In this document: piece by piece, positions 49,790-58,357 of the stretch
Layout: the number at the start of each line of letters is the position of its first letter
Numbering within the stretch: position 1 is the stretch's first letter
Assembly: GCF_000717715.1 (NCBI RefSeq)
Contig: NZ_JOAI01000043.1
Location: 6,942 to 70,941, forward strand
Origin: Streptomyces sp. NRRL B-24484
GTDB taxonomy: Bacteria; Actinomycetota; Actinomycetes; Streptomycetales; Streptomycetaceae
Length of the DNA stretch: 64,000 nucleotides
Reading direction: 5' to 3'
Program-made: the position numbers and the translations under genes
Notes under the pieces: model-generated
Databases searched by the model: none
Told to the model about the DNA's origin: nothing
Seen by the model: only the letters and a program-made list of their open reading frames with translations

Positions 49790-50287
49790 ATGACCACGCC
49801 GCCGACCGCCGACACCGCCGCGGAGCTCACCGACGCGCTGACCCGGGCGATGAAGCGGATCCGGCGGCGGACCATGCACCGGCTGGAGCCCTACGGCATC
49901 ACCCCCGCCCAGGCCCGCGCGCTGCGCACCCTCGCCCACGCCCCCGGCTGCGGCGAGGAGCCCGGTACCGCGCCGATGCGGCTCAGCGACCTGGCCGAGC
50001 GGCTGCGGATCGCGCCGCGCTCGGCGACCGCGGTGGTGGACGCCCTGGAGGAGGCCGGCCTGGTCGCCCGCACCCCGGACCCGGCCGACCGCCGGGCGGT
50101 GCGGGTGGTGCTGACCGACGCGGGCCGGGCCGCGCTCGACCGGATCGGCCGGGTCCGCCACGAGGTCGCCCAGGAGTACTTCGAGCCGGTCAGCCGCGCG
50201 GAGCAGGAGGCTCTGCTGCAGGCCCTGCGGGCCGCCGAAGCAGCGTACGAAGCAGCGACGCCACCCGGTCGACCCGCAGCGCGGTGA
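49790..50287 (+). CDS. MarR family transcriptional regulator
   Basis: A 165-aa winged-helix regulator, with L-S-D-L-A-E-R-L-R-I-A-P-R-S-A-T-A-V-V-D as recognition helix region and the wing D-P-A-D-R-R-A-V-R-V. ATG 49790 follows GGGAG. It probably controls itself and the divergent DUF2218 gene. Its last 98 bases overlap the convergent EamA gene. Confidence 0.9.
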   Translation: MTTPPTADTAAELTDALTRAMKRIRRRTMHRLEPYGITPAQARALRTLAHAPGCGEEPGTAPMRLSDLAERLRIAPRSATAVVDALEEAGLVARTPDPADRRAVRVVLTDAGRAALDRIGRVRHEVAQEYFEPVSRAEQEALLQALRAAEAAYEAATPPGRPAAR

Positions 50288-51239
50288 GCCCGATCCCGGC
50301 GATCACCAGGACGGCCGCCGCACCGGCGAGCCCGCTGAACCGCTCGCCGAGCAGCAGCCAGGACGAGGACATCCCGAACACCGGCACCAGCAGCGAGTAG
50401 GGCGCCACCGCGGAGGCGTCGTACCGGCGCAGCAGGTGGCTCCAGGCGACGAAGCCGAACAGGGTGGAGACCAGTCCGACGTAGGCGATGGCGCCGACGC
50501 CCGCCGCCGAGATCCCGGCGAGCGCCCGGAGGTCGGCCTCCGGGCCCTCCACCAGCAGGGACAGTGCGAGCAGCGGCAGCGGCGGCACCGCGCTGACCCA
50601 GACCATCCAGCGCAGCGCGTCCGCCGGGGCCGCCCTGCGGGTCAGCACGTTGGACAGCCCCCAGAACGCGGCCGCCGCGATGACCAGGGCGAACGCACCG
50701 ACCGGGCCGCCGAGGCCGTGGTCGACGGCGGCGAGGGCGATGCCCCCGAAGGCGACGGCGAGGCCGGCCGTCCGCTGCCCGGTGGGCCGCTCGCCCAGCA
50801 GCACAGTGGCGAACAGCGCGGTGAAGACGGCCTGGCTCTGCAGCACCAGGGAGGACAGCCCGGCCGGCATCCCGGCGTGCATGCCGAGGAAGAGCAGTCC
50901 GAACTTGGCCACGCCGAGGGTGCACCCGACCGTCGCGACCCACTTCCAGGCGACCCGCGGCGGTCCGACGAAGAAGACGGCGGGCACGGCGACGACGGCG
51001 AACCGCAGCGCGCAGAAGAGCAGCGGCGGGAAGTTCTCCAGGCCGACGTGGATCAGCACGAAGTTGAGGCCCCAGACGGCGGCGATCAGCACCGCCAGCC
51101 CGATGTCGCGCGGGGCCATGGCGGACCCGGCGGGGCCCGCGCCGACGGAGGACGCGGATGCGCGGACGAAGGCGGCAGAGGCGGGGAGGGAGGCTGCGGC
51201 GGAGGCAGCGGCGGAGGCAGGGGTGGGGCTCGGTGGCAT
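50190..51239 (-). CDS. EamA family (drug/metabolite) transporter
   Basis: A 349-aa membrane protein with two EamA repeats, about ten hydrophobic segments. The second repeat starts around residue 190. ATG 51239 gives an Ala/Ser-rich 40-residue head; ATG 51119 gives 309 aa, the usual size. Both starts have weak ribosome binding sites. The C-terminal tail after the last helix lies in the overlap with the MarR gene. It is divergent from the LysR gene, whose product is its likely regulator. Confidence 0.88.
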   Translation of the reverse strand: MPPSPTPASAAASAAASLPASAAFVRASASSVGAGPAGSAMAPRDIGLAVLIAAVWGLNFVLIHVGLENFPPLLFCALRFAVVAVPAVFFVGPPRVAWKWVATVGCTLGVAKFGLLFLGMHAGMPAGLSSLVLQSQAVFTALFATVLLGERPTGQRTAGLAVAFGGIALAAVDHGLGGPVGAFALVIAAAAFWGLSNVLTRRAAPADALRWMVWVSAVPPLPLLALSLLVEGPEADLRALAGISAAGVGAIAYVGLVSTLFGFVAWSHLLRRYDASAVAPYSLLVPVFGMSSSWLLLGERFSGLAGAAAVLVIAGIGLTALRVDRVASLLRTLLRRPAGPAAEPPAPRG

Positions 51240-51259
51240 GGATCGAGCCTGGCGGATGG

Positions 51260-51305
51260 GAACCGTTCAGCACCAGCGACGAATGATGAACCGAACCGTT
51301 CAGCA
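51260..51305. promoter_or_regulatory. Paired direct repeats between EamA and LysR genes
   Basis: GAACCGTTCAGCA occurs at 51260-51272 and 51293-51305, identical and 33 bases apart, about three helical turns, in the 84 bases between divergent genes. A LysR site is plausible. Confidence 0.5.
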
Positions 51306-51323
51306 ACGCTTACCATGGCCGTC

Positions 51324-52256
51324 ATGTTGGATCTCGGCAGGCTGCGCGCACTGCACGCGGTGGCGGTGCACGGCTCGGTCGGCGGCGCGGCGGCCGCCCT
51401 CGGCTTCACGTCCTCCGCCGTCTCGCAGCAGATCTCCAAACTGGAGCGCGAGACCCGCACCGTGCTGCTGGAGCGTCAGGGCCGCGGCGTGGTGCTCACC
51501 GATGCGGCGGTGCGGCTGGCCGACACCGCGCGCGAGTTGCTCGCCCTGGTCGAGCAGGCCGAGGTGACGCTGGAGGAACGGCGTGGTCAGGCGGTCGGCC
51601 GGCTGCTGGTGGCCTCGTTCGCGACGGGTGCCCGCGGGGTGATGCCCGGGGCCCTCGCGGACCTGCGGGAGCACTGCCCCGACCTCGACGTCCGGCTGCT
51701 GGAGACCGACCCGTACCTGGCCGTCGAGCTGGTCACCCGCGGCGAGGTCGACCTCGCCCTCGTCCAGGACTGGCCGACCGTGCCGCTCCCCGTGCAGGAG
51801 GGGCTGTCCCGCCTGGACCTCGGACTGGATCCGGTGGACCTGCTGGTGCCCGCCGGGGATCCGCTCGCCGCGCTCGGCACAGTCCCGGTGGAACGGCTGC
51901 TCGGACAGCGGTGGATCAGCGTGCCGCCGGGCAACATCTGCCACGACTGGCTGGTGCGCACCCTCCGCGAGGCCGGTGAGGAGCCTGACGTGCTCTACCA
52001 GGTCGGCGAGTTCGAGACCCAGATCGCCCTGATCGGGGCCGGACTCGGACTCGGTCTGGTCCCCCGGCTCGGCCGTGCTCCGCTGCCCGCCGGGGTGGTC
52101 GCCCGGCCGGTCTCCCCCGAGCCGACCCGGCGGGTGTACGCGCTGTGGCGCAGCCAGGCCTCCCGCCGCCCGGCGATCACGGCGGCCCTGCGGGCGATCC
52201 GCGAACAGTGGGCCCTGGTCGAGGCGGCCTCGGCGCACGGCGTCGGCGCGCCCTGA
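51324..52256 (+). CDS. LysR family transcriptional regulator
   Basis: A 310-aa regulator beginning M-L-D-L-G-R-L-R-A-L-H-A-V-A, with helix-turn-helix G-S-V-G-G-A-A-A-A-L-G-F-T-S-S-A-V-S-Q-Q and a periplasmic-binding-like effector domain. ATG 51315 is a second possible start. Divergent placement next to the EamA exporter gene, with paired repeats between them, suggests it controls the exporter. It is convergent with the ZIP gene, 14 bases apart. Confidence 0.9.
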   Translation: MLDLGRLRALHAVAVHGSVGGAAAALGFTSSAVSQQISKLERETRTVLLERQGRGVVLTDAAVRLADTARELLALVEQAEVTLEERRGQAVGRLLVASFATGARGVMPGALADLREHCPDLDVRLLETDPYLAVELVTRGEVDLALVQDWPTVPLPVQEGLSRLDLGLDPVDLLVPAGDPLAALGTVPVERLLGQRWISVPPGNICHDWLVRTLREAGEEPDVLYQVGEFETQIALIGAGLGLGLVPRLGRAPLPAGVVARPVSPEPTRRVYALWRSQASRRPAITAALRAIREQWALVEAASAHGVGAP

Positions 52257-52270
52257 GCCGGGCGGTGGAG

Positions 52271-53026
52271 TCAGTCGGCGAAGCCGATCACCAGCCACAT
52301 GAAGCCCACGCCGAGCAGCGTGCACAGCAGCGTGGTGCGGGAGGGGTGCGGGCTGTGCGCCTCCGGCAGGATGTCCGAGGTCGCGAGGTACAGCAGGAAA
52401 CCGGCGAAGAAGCCCAGGTAGAGGCCGAGCAGCTGGGCCGGGATGGTGAAGAGCAGCGTGATCGCCGCCCCGGTCACCGGGGCCACCGCGTCGGCCGTCA
52501 GCAGGGTGAGCGCCCGCCTGCGGTCGTTCCCGTACATCCGGGTGATCGTGTACGTGTTGAAGCCGTCCGCGAAGTCGTGCGCCACCACCGCTATCGCCAC
52601 CACCGTGCCCACCGTGGTGCCCGCCTGGAACGCGGCCCCGATCGCGAACCCGTCCATCAGGCTGTGGCCGACCAGGGCTCCGGCCGCGGTCAGGCCGACG
52701 CCCTGCCGGGCGTGGTCGTGGTGCCGGTGCCCGTGCGTGTGGGCGGCGTACTCGCCCTCGTGGCTGCGGTGGATGGCCACCGCCCGCTCGATGATGTGGA
52801 TCGTCAGGAAGCCCGCCGCGAACATCAGTAGGGCCTGCGGGACGCCGTGGATCTCGTCCGGCGCGGCGCGGACCGCCTCCGGCAGCAGGTCGAAGGCGAC
52901 CACGCCGAGCATCAGCCCGGCGGCGAACCCGAGCACCAGGTGCCGGCGGTCACCGGTCCGCTGGGCGACCCAGCCGCCGACCAGCGTCATCAGAAAGGCC
53001 GCGGCCGCGACGAGGACGGCGGTCAC
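52271..53026 (-). CDS. ZIP family metal transporter
   Basis: A 251-aa membrane protein with about seven hydrophobic segments. Metal-site helices show H-S-L-M-D-G-F-A-I-G and H-D-F-A-D-G-F-N-T, and a histidine-rich loop (H-T-H-G-H-R-H-H-D-H) lies between segments 3 and 4. Zinc or another divalent metal is the expected substrate. GTG 53026 has GGGGGCGG upstream. Confidence 0.9.
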   Translation of the reverse strand: MTAVLVAAAAFLMTLVGGWVAQRTGDRRHLVLGFAAGLMLGVVAFDLLPEAVRAAPDEIHGVPQALLMFAAGFLTIHIIERAVAIHRSHEGEYAAHTHGHRHHDHARQGVGLTAAGALVGHSLMDGFAIGAAFQAGTTVGTVVAIAVVAHDFADGFNTYTITRMYGNDRRRALTLLTADAVAPVTGAAITLLFTIPAQLLGLYLGFFAGFLLYLATSDILPEAHSPHPSRTTLLCTLLGVGFMWLVIGFAD

Positions 53027-53156
53027 CGGTCCGCCCCCGGTTCCCGCCGGGGCGCGGGGAGCGCGCGCCGGAGTGCCGGTCCCCGCCGGGACTCGGGCGC
53101 ACGCCGGAGGGACGCGGAGGCTCGCCCGGGGTTCGGGGCCGGCACGGCGGGCGGTC

Positions 53157-53588
53157 TCAGCCGTCGGTGGCGGCGAGGTAGGCCGCGGCGAGCTGGGGCG
53201 ATCCCTCGACCGCCCAGCTGTGGCCGATCGCCGTGACGTCGAGTTCGCGCCCGCCGGGCAGGACCAGCAGGGGACGGTCGCGTTCGTCGATCCGCCACAC
53301 CGTGCCGGGCACGCTGCGGCGCAGCACCGTGCCGAGGTACAGGCCGGCGTCGTTGCCCAGCCACTCCGAGACCTCCGGATCGTCGCGCCAGCGCGGCAGC
53401 AGTTGGTCGAGCTGGGTCAGCGACGTCACTCCGTCGTCGAGCCGCACGCCCGAGTCGTCGGCGAGCTCGCGCAGCAGCCCGCACTCGGCGAGCAGGTCGG
53501 CCATGGCCGGCTCGTCCGGCTGCTGCGGGATACCGCCCGGGTGGTGGGCGTGCCGGGCACGCCACCTGTCCAGGAACCCGATTCCCAT
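53157..53588 (-). CDS. Conserved hypothetical protein
   Basis: A 143-aa soluble protein (M-G-I-G-F-L-D-R-W-R-A-R-H). It contains L-T-Q-L-D-Q-L-L-P-R-W-R-D-D-P and a regular alpha/beta pattern. No motif was recognised. GGAGGG touches ATG 53588 with only one or two bases between, closer than usual, so the true start may be elsewhere. It is 107 bases downstream of the Mrr-like gene on the same strand. Confidence 0.7.
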   Translation of the reverse strand: MGIGFLDRWRARHAHHPGGIPQQPDEPAMADLLAECGLLRELADDSGVRLDDGVTSLTQLDQLLPRWRDDPEVSEWLGNDAGLYLGTVLRRSVPGTVWRIDERDRPLLVLPGGRELDVTAIGHSWAVEGSPQLAAAYLAATDG

Positions 53589-53657
53589 CCCTCCAGACTG
53601 ACAGGGCCGCGGTGCCGGTGCATCGGGCCGGTGCACCGGGCCCGGCGGTGCGCCCGG

Positions 53658-53732
53658 CCCGCTGCGAGGGGCAGGCCGAGGTGCGCCCGGCCCGCTCAGC
53701 CCGCTGCGAGGGGCAGGCCGAGGTGCGTCCGG
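53658..53732. repeat. Duplication of the Mrr-like gene 3' end
   Basis: A 33-base unit at 53658-53690 and 53700-53732 matches at 32 of 33 positions with period 42. The right copy covers the last codons of the gene (stop 53696-53698), the left copy lies after the stop. Confidence 0.85.
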
Positions 53733-55336
53733 GACAGCTCCCGCACGCCCTCGCCGTCGATCAGGTGGATGCGCCGGTAGCCCTCCTCCGCCGCGAGGTC
53801 GAGCGCCGCCTCTCCGAACCGGCCGGTGGTCAGGCGCAGCCCGCGCTCGGCGCCCTCCTCGCGGACCGCCTCGGCGAGGGTGCGCAGCTCGTCCGCGGCC
53901 ACCGGGTCGGTGTTCCGGGACGCCCAGACCACCCAGCGGCCCGGCAGGCCACTGTCCTTCGCCCCCTCGGCGGTGGCGACCAGCCCGAACGGCCCGCGCA
54001 GCCGCACGCTCCAGGAGCCCAGCCCGCCGCGGACGAACAGCTCGCGCACCAGCTGGGCGAACTCGTTGGAGGACAGCTCGGCCGCGGAGGGCACGGTCGC
54101 CCCGGCGGTGCCGTTCGGCACCACGGGCACCGGCACGTACGGGTCGGGCGTCACCACGGCGGACAGCTCGCGCAGCCGCAGCAGCGCCTCGTCCTGTTCG
54201 GCGTCCGTGTAGACGCCCGGGGCGGGCTCGTCCTCGTCCACCGCCGCCGGCCGGGCGGCCTCCGTCCCGGCGACGAGGCGGGTGCGGGCGAGCGCGTCGC
54301 GGTCGGCGTCCACGCTGAGCAGGCAGACCGGGTCCTCGCCGGGCCGGCGCAGCCAGCCGTTCAGCACCACGCCGGCGAGGATCCCGTCCGTGTCCACCGC
54401 GTCGGCGGCCTGCAGCGCGCGGAGCGCCAGACGGGCGGCCAGACGGAGGTAGTCGGAGGTCCGCTCGGCCGGGGCCCGCGGCACCGGCTCGGGCGAGCCG
54501 TCCTCGGCGAGCCGGTAGCCGGAGAGCGAGGGCACCACGTCGAGCGGCGGCAAGTCGAGGTCGAGGACGGCCGTGCGGGTCAGCGGGCGGAAGAGCGCCC
54601 GGCAGGGCGACGGGATGTCGCGGGTGGCCACCTCGGCGGCGGCGAGGGCGCGCTCCAGCAGCGACTCCACCGCGGCCGGCTCGGACAGCCGGTAGGCGCG
54701 CCGGCACTCCTCCAGGCTGTCGTTGTACTCCCGCACCGCCCGGGCCTTCGCCTGCTCGGCCTGCTCGTGGGCAGAGCGCGCGGCCTTCGCCTCGGCCGCG
54801 GCGCCCTCGGCCTGGCGGGCCCGCCACTCCCGGAGGTCGCGCTGGTGGCGCAGCCGGGCCTGGGCGAGTTCGCGCTGGTAGCCGGAGTCGAGCAGGCGGC
54901 GGGAGGCCGGCTCGTCGGGGTCGGCCGCCGGGGGCTGCGCCGGGGCGTAGTCGGCCCAGCGCGGCTCCGCCTCGGCGGGCGGAAGGTCCGCGTCGGCCGG
55001 GAAGGGGCGCGGTTCGTAGCTGCGCAGCTGGCTCTCGAAGTCCATCGCGGAGACCGGGAGGGCGGCCCGCCGGAGCAGGTCCGCGAGGTGCTCGTGCTCG
55101 GCCTGCACAGTGAGCGTCCGATGGTGTGTCAGGGCGGCCGCGCGGGCGTGCACGGCGACGGTGTCGTCCTCCGACGGACCGTCGGGAGCCTCGGCGCCGA
55201 GGTCGCGGAAGAGCGTGGCGAGGAAGCCGGCCTGCAGGGGCTCGGCCGTCTCCGGGAAGGTCTGGGTGGCGGATGCCCGGGCCGAGGAGGCGGCCGACGG
55301 GGTACCGTCCGGGCGGCTGTCGGGTGAATGCTGCAT
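53696..55336 (-). CDS. Coiled-coil protein with degenerate Mrr-type restriction endonuclease domain
   Basis: A 546-aa protein. Residues about 152-235 are charged, helical and probably coiled coil. Residues 245-345 match the middle domain seen in restriction-endonuclease-like proteins of actinobacteria (L-D-L-D-L-P-P-L-D-V-V-P). Residues 421-540 have the Mrr fold: L-S-S-N-E-F-A-Q-L-V at the start and T-T-G-R-F-G-E-A-A, L-I-D-G-E-G at the end. The catalytic positions are lost: the usual G-D-G-G-x-D loop reads P-F-G-L-V, and Q-A-K-R reads W-A-S-R (471-474). ATG 55336 is chosen (GGGGG ten bases upstream). It lies between two unknown genes on the same strand. Confidence 0.82.
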   Translation of the reverse strand: MQHSPDSRPDGTPSAASSARASATQTFPETAEPLQAGFLATLFRDLGAEAPDGPSEDDTVAVHARAAALTHHRTLTVQAEHEHLADLLRRAALPVSAMDFESQLRSYEPRPFPADADLPPAEAEPRWADYAPAQPPAADPDEPASRRLLDSGYQRELAQARLRHQRDLREWRARQAEGAAAEAKAARSAHEQAEQAKARAVREYNDSLEECRRAYRLSEPAAVESLLERALAAAEVATRDIPSPCRALFRPLTRTAVLDLDLPPLDVVPSLSGYRLAEDGSPEPVPRAPAERTSDYLRLAARLALRALQAADAVDTDGILAGVVLNGWLRRPGEDPVCLLSVDADRDALARTRLVAGTEAARPAAVDEDEPAPGVYTDAEQDEALLRLRELSAVVTPDPYVPVPVVPNGTAGATVPSAAELSSNEFAQLVRELFVRGGLGSWSVRLRGPFGLVATAEGAKDSGLPGRWVVWASRNTDPVAADELRTLAEAVREEGAERGLRLTTGRFGEAALDLAAEEGYRRIHLIDGEGVRELSRTHLGLPLAAG

Positions 55337-55714
55337 CAGCGGTCGATCCCCCACTACGTCACTGAGCCAGTACGTCACTGATCGTCCGGCGAGGGCGCAG
55401 AGGCCCGGACCAGCCCGCACGCGCTCGCAGGGGCCGCTCGGCCGCGGCCCCTGCCAGCATTCTCCACCGTTCGGATGCACCGGTCAGCCAACAGCGGGAG
55501 TTGGCCACCGCAGTGCACCGACCGAGCCATCCGTGGGGGTGTCCGTCGGCCACCGTGGTGCCGCTGTCGCGGTGCCGGGCGGGGTCGGGGCCGGGTGCTG
55601 GGTCGACGGCGGTGTCGATGGCGGTGTCGGCTGCTGGGTCGACGGTGGTGTCGGTTGCTGTTGCGGCTGCTCCTGGTGTTCCGGTCCGGTCTCGGGCTTC
55701 CCTCCGGTGGTGGG
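55337..55714 (-). other. 378-base gap with imperfect short repeats
   Basis: I see no gene here. A 21-base unit recurs at 55597-55617 and 55633-55653 (20 of 21 identical, period 36), and GGTGTCG occurs four times. This is compatible with an expanded GC-rich spacer. No clear terminator or promoter was identified. Confidence 0.5.
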
Positions 55715-57544
55715 TCAGTTGGTGCGCGTGTTGGTGAGGTGCTGTCCGATGTAGCCGACGTAGATGCGGCCGCTGCCGGAGCAGTCGTCCAGGTAGTGCA
55801 GCCGCGGGGCCGTCGATCCGCCGCCGATCCGCAGGTGGGCGCCCATGAAGGCGCGCCGGGACGCGTCCACGCAGGGCGGCACCGGCAGCATCCGCTCGCG
55901 CTTCCACTTGGCGTGGCTCTCGACCGTGCGGGACTCCCAGCGGACCGCCTTCCGCGGCGGGAAGTGGTGGCATCCGGGCGGGGTGTGCTCGCACCACGCC
56001 TTGAAGTCACCGCCGGCCTCACCGCGGACGGCCGCCGCCGCGTACTCCTGAAGGGCGGTCAGCCCGTCCCAGGCGAGCCGTGCCCAGCCGGAGCCGTCGG
56101 GCTGCCCGTCCAGGGCGACGGTCTCCTTCTCGTCCCCGGTGAACTGCAGCAACGGGAACTCCGTGAAGCGGCAGACCAGCTCGCCGAAGCTCTCCGGCAC
56201 CACCTCCTTGTCCGCCGTCACGTCCCTGGCCAGCCGGGCGAACGCGGCCTCGGCGGGGGCACGCAGGGCCGCCGCCGACCGCGCAGCCGGCTCGTCCGGG
56301 GCGGCGAAGGGGGCTGCCGGGACCACGCAGAGCCGGCTGCCGGAGCGGGCCGGGCGCTGAACGGGGCGGCGGCGGCGCTCGTCGGCCCGGGGACGCGGTG
56401 CCTCGGGCGGCGCCGTCCTGGAGCGCACGGGCTGCCGGTGCTCCGGCGGCACCACCAGCGGGGGCACGGCGGCCAGGGCCGACGGCTGCGGGACGGCGGC
56501 GGCGATCTGCCGGGGCTCGCGGGCCAGCAGGCCGGCCGCCCGTCGGGTGTCCTCCGTCATCCGGCGGGTGGCGAGCACCTGGTGGCGACCGGCGTCCGCG
56601 CGGGAGGCCGGGTCGACCTCGGGGAGGTAGGTGCGCACCGCTCCCCCGTACACCTTGTGGAACTCGAAGGCGACGTTGAACAGCGGCAGCGCGGCGTGGT
56701 CGAGGACGTGCAGCGAGGCCAGGCCCGTGAGCTGGTGCAGGACCGGCTGCACCTGGTCGGCCAGCCACTCCTCCAGCGGGGTGGACGGGGGCACGCTGAC
56801 GACCACGGCGGCCAGGCGGCGCTCCGGGTCGCAGAGCTGGTCGATCAGGTCGTCGACCTCTGCGGGGGTGACGACGCGCGGTTGGGCGGTCAGTGGGGCG
56901 GGACCGTCGTGGGCGTCGAGCAGGGGCAGCAGGATCCGTGCGACCTCGGGCACCGGTACCCGGCCCGGGCTGCGGACCGGCGGGCCGGAGGTGAGGTGCT
57001 CCGCCTCCAACCGGACCACCACGGGCCCGTGGACGCCGGGACCGTCGCCGGTCGTGGCCGCGCCGCCGGCGGTGGCAGCAACGGTGATCGTCAGCAGGTG
57101 GGTGCGGTGGGCGCCGTCCGGGGTGCGCAGCCGGCGGCGGGCGTAGTGGCCGGTGACGGTCGCGGCGGCTGCGGCAGTGGCCGTGGGAAGGGCGGAAGAG
57201 GTTGCGGAGGTGGTTGCGGCATCGGAAGCAGTGGCGGGTGAGGGTGCGGCCGGCGCCTCGGCGGACCCTGGCAGTGGCCCGGTGTCGCGGTCCAGGAGCA
57301 CGCGCTCGCCGAGTCTGAGCCGTTCCGCGCGCGGCGAACCGTCCGCCGGAGGGGGCTCGTCGTGGCCCTCCTGCTTGAGCCAGGCGGCGAGCGTCTCGTC
57401 CACCAGGGAGAGGACGTCGTCGAAGGGCAGCTGCGTGGTGAGGGTCGTCCGGTAGGGGGTGGCGCGTCCGGACTGATCGGCCTGCCTGGGCAGGCTCCGT
57501 GGTTCGGCTGGGCGGCCGGAGGTCGGGGCGTGGTCTGAAGTCAT
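55715..57544 (-). CDS. Large multidomain protein of unknown function
   Basis: A 609-aa soluble protein. The N-terminus (L-P-F-D-D-V-L-S-L-V-D-E-T-L) is followed by an Ala/Thr-rich linker at about 95-130. Residues 240-335 contain V-Y-G-G-A-V-R-T-Y-L-P (298-308) and may be a distinct alpha/beta domain. A basic Pro-rich linker at about 355-410 leads to a C-terminal part with W-C-E-H-T-P-P-G-C-H-H-F and ending G-R-I-Y-V-G-Y-I-G-Q-H-L-T-N-T. I recall similar tails in streptomycete proteins but cannot name a family. GGGAGGT precedes ATG 57544. It is upstream of the Mrr-like gene on the same strand. Confidence 0.8.
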   Translation of the reverse strand: MTSDHAPTSGRPAEPRSLPRQADQSGRATPYRTTLTTQLPFDDVLSLVDETLAAWLKQEGHDEPPPADGSPRAERLRLGERVLLDRDTGPLPGSAEAPAAPSPATASDAATTSATSSALPTATAAAAATVTGHYARRRLRTPDGAHRTHLLTITVAATAGGAATTGDGPGVHGPVVVRLEAEHLTSGPPVRSPGRVPVPEVARILLPLLDAHDGPAPLTAQPRVVTPAEVDDLIDQLCDPERRLAAVVVSVPPSTPLEEWLADQVQPVLHQLTGLASLHVLDHAALPLFNVAFEFHKVYGGAVRTYLPEVDPASRADAGRHQVLATRRMTEDTRRAAGLLAREPRQIAAAVPQPSALAAVPPLVVPPEHRQPVRSRTAPPEAPRPRADERRRRPVQRPARSGSRLCVVPAAPFAAPDEPAARSAAALRAPAEAAFARLARDVTADKEVVPESFGELVCRFTEFPLLQFTGDEKETVALDGQPDGSGWARLAWDGLTALQEYAAAAVRGEAGGDFKAWCEHTPPGCHHFPPRKAVRWESRTVESHAKWKRERMLPVPPCVDASRRAFMGAHLRIGGGSTAPRLHYLDDCSGSGRIYVGYIGQHLTNTRTN

Positions 57545-57706
57545 GCTCGGTACCTCCCGTGGTGCAGGGGTCGGGTCTGCGGTCCTCCATCGATGGGGTG
57601 TGTGTCCGGCATCGGCCGGCGGGTGCCGGCGCGACGTCCTTGTGCTGGAAACGGAAACGCCCGGAGCGGAAGTTCCGGCTCCGGGCATGGTTAATTCGTT
57701 CGAGTG

Positions 57707-58357
57707 TCACTCGATCGGCAGTTCGCGGTAACTCCACCCCGCCGGCGCCGCCTCGGAGGAACCGCCGGTCGCTTCGGCGAGCCAGGTGTGAAAGTCCGTC
57801 ACCCCGGCCTCCGGCACCCCCACCTCGATCCGCACCCCGGCGGCCCCGTAGTCCAGGTCGCGCACCTCGTACCCCGCCGCACGCAGGTCGTTCTCCAGCC
57901 GTCCGGCCCTGGTGTGGTCGGCCGACACGGCGAACAGCGCCACCGGATGGCGCTCCAGCAGGCCGATCTCGTCCAGGGCCTCGGACACCGCACCGCCGTA
58001 CGCCCGCACCAGTCCGCCCGCGCCGAGCTTGATGCCGCCGAAGTAGCGGGTCACCACCGCCGCCGTGTCGGTCAGACCGCGCCGGCGGAGCACCTCCAGC
58101 ATCGGCACACCGGCCGTGCCGCTCGGCTCGCCGTCGTCGCTGGAGCGCTCGCGCCGCTGGTCCTCGCCGACCACGAAGGCGGTGCAGTTGTGCCGGGCGT
58201 CCCAGTACTGCTTGCGGACGGCCGCGATGAAGGCCTGCGCCTCGTCCTCGTCCGCGACCCGGGCGAGGTGGCAGATGAAGCGGGACTTCTTGATCTCGAT
58301 CTCGTGGCTGCCGGAGCCCCGGACGGTCAGGTACGGCTTCGGGCTGGGCTCCGACAT
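57707..58357 (-). CDS. YigZ/IMPACT family protein
   Basis: A 216-aa protein of the IMPACT/YigZ family, ribosome- or translation-associated in relatives. It has S-R-F-I-C-H near residue 25, D-D-G-E-P-S-G-T-A-G-V-P near 74 and V-T-R-Y-F-G-G-I-K-L-G-A-G-G-L-V near 100, the family signatures, and a C-terminal DUF1949-like domain. ATG 58357 has GGAGA upstream at long spacing. Confidence 0.92.
   Translation of the reverse strand: MSEPSPKPYLTVRGSGSHEIEIKKSRFICHLARVADEDEAQAFIAAVRKQYWDARHNCTAFVVGEDQRRERSSDDGEPSGTAGVPMLEVLRRRGLTDTAAVVTRYFGGIKLGAGGLVRAYGGAVSEALDEIGLLERHPVALFAVSADHTRAGRLENDLRAAGYEVRDLDYGAAGVRIEVGVPEAGVTDFHTWLAEATGGSSEAAPAGWSYRELPIE

Noticed and set aside
50436..51314. Upstream extension of the LysR frame
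   Set aside because: It runs antisense through the EamA gene and the helix-turn-helix N-terminus begins at about 51324.
53696..55336. Active type IV restriction enzyme
   Set aside because: The domain fold matches Mrr, but the acidic and Q-x-K positions are replaced, so activity should not be assumed.
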